In this document: positions 59,396 through 64,000 of the stretch, in pieces
Layout: every line of letters begins with the position of its first letter
Position numbering within the stretch: position 1 is the first letter of the stretch
Origin: Ustulina deusta
Lineage: Eukaryota; Ascomycota; Sordariomycetes; Xylariales; Xylariaceae
Assembly (NCBI GenBank): GCA_023159155.1
Contig: JAJNNX010000023.1
Span: 434,001 to 498,000 of the forward strand
Length of the DNA stretch: 64,000 nt
Direction of reading: 5' to 3'
Notes under the pieces: model-generated
The model's database searches: none
Told to the model about the DNA's origin: nothing
What the model saw: only the letters and a program-made list of their open reading frames with translations
Translations under genes and position numbers: made by a program

Positions 59396-60353
59396 ATGAT
59401 GAACCCCTTACGAGCCTCTCAAGCAGGAAGTCGACGACGACGACGACGCATTATCGAGCTCCCTAGCTCCACAGACCAGTAAAGATGGCTATCCAACCAG
59501 TAAGAGACACCAATCAATGTCAATATTCCGGCGCTGGCCGGTCGCTGAGGTAGCCCTGGTGCTCCTTGTGCTGTTAAACGTAACATAGATTTTGAAGTGA
59601 CTAGGCCGCGGGTCAGCATCAAGAGAAATGGACTACTGTAAGTGCAGTCTTATGAGCTACACCGGAGGCTAGAAGAAATTAACATGTGGTGTCTTTGGTC
59701 CGGATCCGTAGTCGGTAGTTCAGATAAGATCCTGGTGCCTTTTGATCACGACTGGCTGAACTTGACAGACGAGGGCATCAGTGGTGTGAGGTGTGCGGAT
59801 GATAAATGGAAGGGCATGATACCACGTCAGTCTTTGCTGTACCTACGCTACCCTCTCCAAAATCAAGTCATCTAAACTAACTTGAGCTACCACAATAGCC
59901 GGAAGGGGGTTCTGTCTCTGTGTCCGAGGATTTCGTGTCTAAGTATGGCCTCGCCCCCGGCGCCAAATCAACACAACGAGAAGGGGAAATGCATTATCTC
60001 ATAGCGGGCTACCACCAACTTCACTGTCTCGTAAGCTAGCTCTTCTTCTGTCCTGACTTGCCGGCTCTTCGATCGGCCAAAGCGATTAATCTCAACAGCC
60101 CGTGATCCGTGATCAGATCTACGAGCCAGCTGGGATGACTTTGATGTCCGACCCCACGAAGCGCGACCACTTGCTCCACTGCGTTGAGGCCATACGGCAG
60201 GCTCTGTACTGTTTCCTCGACCTGACGCTTATCAATCTGGAGATGGAGTGGCCGCACGTGCCCAATGGGCAGAAGCATGTATGCCGTGATCGCGATGCGC
60301 TTGCGTCGTGGGCCCAGGCGCACAGGAGCTTGATGCCAGGAGTGGAAGATTAA
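59396..60353 (+). pseudogene. UstYa-like (DUF3328) oxidase relic
   Basis: UstYa proteins are membrane-anchored oxidases that cyclise Tyr-containing cores of dikaritin RiPPs. An ATG at 59396/59399 begins a basic poly-Arg N-terminus, but a TAA follows at 59480. A transmembrane-like stretch (VAEVALVLLVLLNV) appears in another frame at about 59540-59580. ISGVRCADDKWKGMIP (about 59778-59825) matches the region before the catalytic part. GGSVSVSEDFVSKYGLAPGA then reappears with no phase-compatible intron. The C-terminal half is intact: YHQLHCL ends at a GTAAGC donor (60031), and after an acceptor at 60098 comes HLLHCVEAIRQAL, the second HxxHC motif, and KHVCRD, to TAA at 60353. Both diagnostic His/Cys motifs are present, but the upstream part is frameshifted. 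Confidence 0.65.
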
Positions 60354-60833
60354 GGAGGCACGAGGATTCTTTGGCAAAGCTAGGGTTATGGTTTTGAGAG
60401 GTACTTTAAATCCTAATGAGTTGCAAGTATATATTGTCCAAATTGGCTAGGTATTCCACATGAGAAGGATTACTTATTGATTATTGGGCATATCAGGCCT
60501 CAACAAAGCAAGTCGTTTAGACTCATACAGAGCGTTGTTCCTGTGAGGCTAGATAAGTTGGTAGCAAGCCATGATGATCTTGACGTCCGAGATGCGAAGC
60601 CTATTCAAAAGTTATCGTTTAATTTTCTGTAGAGACTAGATACATGCTGTAGAGCCAGAATAGGTCATGTACACTAGGAAATAGCTACACCACGCCGGAT
60701 ACCCTAGAGAGGTCTGAAGACGATTGTCTCCGGCGTTAACAATTCCATCGCCTCCTCCAACCCATCCAAACTCCCCAAGTCTCACAACACCAAACCCATA
60801 CCCCTCCTACCCCGCTCCTCTTCTCCCTCACTC
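60354..60833. other. Convergent intergenic region
   Basis: 3' flanks of the UstYa relic and the small membrane protein gene. Nothing else is seen. Confidence 0.5.
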
Positions 60834-61366
60834 TCAATTCTCCTTCACTTTAAAAGTCGATGCCTCCAACCAACTACCCAAAAACGCGAAAACAGCGGCA
60901 AGAACAAATAGGGGCGCCTGGGGGAACCCGGGGCCACCGAATTCTGGATCGAGGCCCATGGTGCCGGGGTACAGGATCGAGCCCATGCCCGCTATCCAGT
61001 AGATAGAGCCCGTGAACGCGGACGCCAGCATGAACTCCTTCTTCAGTGCCGGCGTCGCGGCGCTTCGCCACGCGTAGAAAAGTGTCGCCAGACCGAGGAG
61101 CAGCGAGAGGTTGATTGTCTGGCCGTTGTGGAATCTGAAAAGATGATATCAGCTCTGTGGGCCCTCTCTTGCCGCGTGGTGTTGATCTTGTCTGCCAGAG
61201 CGCACTGTGAAAAGAAAACAGAAAAAAAAAAAAAAAAGGCTTGAGCAACTCACTTCGCATGAGGTGGCCAGTTAGGATTGAACATGTGTGTATGGCTGTA
61301 ATCCGCAAAGGGAGCTCCGATAAGAAGAAAAAGGGCGTCCAACGTGAGGAGGATACGGCCCAGCAT
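60834..61366 (-). CDS. Small 4-TM conserved fungal membrane protein (DUF6640-like)
   Basis: 137 residues from two exons, 61366-61254 and 61134-60834, joined in phase through a GTGAGT donor and TTTTCAG acceptor. The N-terminus GRILLTLDALFLLIGAPFADY is the first hydrophobic helix, followed by the conserved THMFNPNWPPHAKFHNGQ, split by the intron. Three further helices follow: LSLLLGLATLFYAW, FMLASAFTGSIYWIAGMGSILYPG and APLFVLAAVFAFLGSW. A short charged tail ends the protein. The family is widespread in ascomycetes with no known function; the DUF6640 name is from memory and should be treated as tentative. It could be a bystander of the RiPP locus. Confidence 0.7.
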
Positions 61367-62644
61367 TGTGTTTCGGATTCCAACAAAGGAGGTCCCTTGT
61401 CTTTTTCTTTTTCTTTTTTTTGGGGGGTGCTTTCACACTTTCAGCGGGGTAGTTTTCTCGCTTCCGCTGGTGAGAAGCCGGGCTGAGGTGACACGACACA
61501 GGAAGAGAACCATCGTCGGTTGCGAAACCCCCGGTGTCGAAGAGATATCAGCAATATATAAGAGATACGACTGCTTAACAGCGGTGTGCTCCCTCCCCTC
61601 CCTCTCCCTGAATGGCGGCGAACAAAGGCGCTTATGAATTCCAACAGCGACGGGCTGCGGCCGCCTCGCCCGAGCACGAGTCCGGGCTGAAAATAGTAAA
61701 TTGCAATCCACTTTCCCGGCGCGCCTGTCCGCCATTAACGAAAAACCATTGGCCACTGATTGTTACTTTACTCAGAAGGGCAAGACATGGGATCGACCCA
61801 CTTTGCGTCGGCCAATTTCGCCGTCGTTCCTGCATGTATATCCAGCCCTTACATGGACTAGGTACCTGAATCCAAAATAATTACACAATACCGATAACGC
61901 ACAGAATCTAGAAACGACTCTCACTTCTAGAAGATCCCGTGACATAGACGAGCTAACTATTTTTCTTTTTCTTTTTTTCTTCATCACAAGACTCGGAAAG
62001 CTCGAACTGCTCTCGTTCAACAAGAGCGCAGCGAGGCCGAAGCATTGAGCGTCAGCAGATGCATCAAGACGGAAGGCATTCATCGTACATATTTTCCAAC
62101 GAGAAAGGCGAGTACAAGTTGCTTTAGGCCAAATACTGATCCGGGATGAATGCTCGTTGGCCTTGTTCAAAATGTGACAGATAGCGTGATATACAAGATA
62201 TAGTAATGAGTCTTGGGCTACCTCATATGCAACCCTCCCTCTTGCAGCGAGCGATTTGGGAGTACCTCCCAATCCATCACAGCACTAGCTCCAAGTTGAA
62301 CACCAGACACCTGGCTCCGTTAAATCTGTCACTGTCGGCGCGCTCTCCAACATCTATCTTCACGTCATCAAGACCAGCTGCCGCATTTGGGCCCCTCATC
62401 AGACATGGAGGAAACCAAGGAAAAAAAAAAAGAAAAAAAAAAAAAGAGAGCATATGGTCTTGCAAGTAGCCGGATATCTTCCCTCGTAAATTCAACACCA
62501 AGTAATCGGATGCAAGATGCAAACTCGCCGCTATCGCCCATACGCATGGATCCACCGCACGACTAAGCCTCCATTTCGCCATCATCCCAGTATATGTATT
62601 ATTGTTCTTGTTCATCATGCCGTCGCATTGATCATAAAAGAAGC
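61367..62644. other. Intergenic spacer
   Basis: No supported gene. Contains several A- or T-runs (T-rich 61400-61424, A-rich 62418-62444). The 3' flank of the Rho-GEF gene lies at the right. Confidence 0.5.
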
Positions 62645-64000
62645 TTACTTTTCCGTGTGTCCATTGTTGAGTAGCATTTCGAGCACAATCTGTTGACCTG
62701 CAACTTCCGGATGTGCCATGGCGATCTTGACGGTGCCTTTTGAGTCCAATCCATCTTCAGCCCCATTGGTACGGGCTCCATCTCCATTGGAGCTATAGAA
62801 GCCCCCCGTGGGCCCCCTGATGCCGTAGTCCAACACCCTGACGTCCCGACCGGCAATGATTTGGCGCAATCGACCATTCTCCGCATTTCGTACTTCTACA
62901 TAGTCGTCGTTGAAGAGGACTAGATACTGCCCATAAATTGTGGCCCCCTTGGCTTTCTTTTGCTTCCCCGAATACTCCATGATCACGCTACGACTGACAT
63001 CGCCATGCTTGTCAACATAGACGGCGCAGTCTTCGTACGCAAGGATGTACTCCTGGTCATTGAGGCGGAACATGCCCAAAGGCCGTTGCTCCCTGACACG
63101 GCTTGAGATGTTGGCAATAGCCGGCTGTTTGGCATCCGGGATGGACATGGGTATTTTCTTGTCGAGTGTCATAAGCTCGAAGCCCTTAGTTGTCGCTATG
63201 GCGAAGTATGACTGGAAGATGTTGAGCGAGTAGCATTCGACGGGAAGATAAAAGTCGTCATAGTCTCTAAACGTTTCGGTAGCACCGCTTCCGATTCGTC
63301 GGGATCCGCCAAAGAGGCGTGATTTCTTTTCCGTTGCTTTCTGGTAAACAGGCTCGAGCACCTTGAAAGTGCTGTGCAAGTTCTCCTTCTTTTTGTAGAA
63401 TACGAGCATCCGGTCCTTCATACGGGCCGTTGCAAAGAATGCTACATCTTTTGCCAGTCTTTGTGGTGAACGGCGAGGATTGTCGCTGGATGAGGTTGGG
63501 AAATTCGAAGGTGGCGATACTACATCTAACGGGTAGGAGATGAGGTTACGGTCCGAAAGCACAAGGACAACCGAGAACTCCTCGAGCACGGCGATCTGTG
63601 TGACACGGGCTACCGAGACCGTCTATCGACGCATCAGTATTATGATTCGAATGTTGAGGGTGAAGTTCTTACCTTGCTCCAGCCTCTTTGGTCACTAGCT
63701 TCCGTTACGCACACGCCGACGTCGGTACCGACTGCTACCATGTTTTTCCCAAATGCTGAGAACCCAGTAGCACAGTACACGGCGGCACGTGATATTGGCG
63801 AAGGGCCCCTACCAGAACCGAATGTATTCTCCACCTCTCGAATAGCCCTGTCCAGGGGTGTGCCACGGATGTGCACGCCGCCCATGTACTTGCCCACGCC
63901 CGATATTGAGTCATAGGCAAAGGCACTGTCTGCCATGACACGCAATTTGAACGGCTCCGCATTCTGAGTGTATAGAGCCTTAGCATGACGTGTCTTTGCC
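62645..64000 (-). CDS. Rho guanine-nucleotide exchange factor, CNH-domain end (Rom2-like), partial
   Basis: C-terminal part of a large GEF that activates Rho1 in cell-wall integrity signalling at the plasma membrane; the N-terminal DEP, DH and PH regions lie beyond the window. The exon 64000-63673 is open to the edge and shows GVGKYMGGVHIRGTPLDRAI, CATGFSAFGKNMVAVGTDVGV and SDQRGWSKV. A 50-nt GT-AG intron leads to the last exon, 63622-62645, with TVSVARVTQIAVLEEFSVVLVLSDRNLISYPLDVV, FFATARMKDRMLVFYKKK, CYSLNIFQSYFAIATTKGFELMTLD, DQEYILAYEDCAVYVDKHGDVSR and GQYLVLFNDDYVEVRNAENGRLRQII. These are the CNH (citron homology) signatures. No damage is seen in the visible part. Confidence 0.88.

Noticed and set aside
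1..64000. CRISPR arrays, bacterial operons, 5S rRNA
   Set aside because: No regularly spaced direct repeats, no bacterial-type gene overlap or ribosome-binding sites, and no 5S-like sequence were seen; gene structure is clearly eukaryotic.

Overview
The window is nuclear DNA of a filamentous ascomycete, probably a Sordariomycete. The evidence is many short (45-120 nt) GT-AG introns with CTAAC-type branch sites, plus fungus-specific families: Mnn9/Anp1-type GT62, Aim11, NACHT-type NLR, LaeA-like methyltransferase, UstYa/DUF3328, fungal HNH proteins and YAT-type amino-acid permease. Density is low (about one gene per 3 kb), with long AT-rich or featureless spacers and many decayed genes, so this looks like accessory or subtelomere-like territory. 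Small stable segments include pantothenate kinase, Aim11 and the Rho-GEF at the right edge.

Layout. 0.8-8.5 kb: secreted class-2 lipase, GT62 mannosyltransferase, multi-exon vacuolar-type Ca2+/H+ exchanger, small secreted cupin-like protein. 8.5-15.4 kb: almost no supportable gene, with a 3' half-tRNA relic at 14.85 kb. 15.4-16.9 kb: broken HNH-domain gene. 19.2 kb: a tRNA-Leu(UAA) gene that appears to be interrupted by two spliceosomal-type GT-AG introns in addition to a short canonical tRNA intron. This is the most unusual object in the window. 20.8-30 kb: pantothenate kinase, hypothetical genes, AIM11, a 2OG-Fe(II) dioxygenase. 32-43.5 kb: tail-anchored conserved hypothetical, APH-fold kinase, 12-TM MFS transporter (six exons, one GC-AG intron), amino-acid permease. 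45-53 kb: secondary-metabolism and secretion block, with an NR-PKS relic (internal deletion fusing CMeT to the reductase end), LIP-type lipase, nine-exon LaeA-like methyltransferase and GH43 glycosidase. 54.5-57.3 kb: NACHT NLR pseudogene. 58-60.4 kb: remains of a dikaritin-like RiPP locus, a Kex2-type repeat precursor with two in-frame stops next to a decayed UstYa/DUF3328 oxidase gene. 60.8-64 kb: small 4-TM protein and the C-terminal (CNH) end of a Rom2-like Rho-GEF that runs off the window.

How the parts relate. Most intact genes are independent housekeeping or transport genes. The decayed PKS, NLR, HNH and RiPP genes are all families that turn over quickly in fungi, and they point to a region where accessory functions are lost. 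All exon models below were built by hand: reading phase was checked across every junction, and splice sites were chosen for GT/GC-AG consensus and family conservation. No database search was run, so family names rest on recognised motifs.
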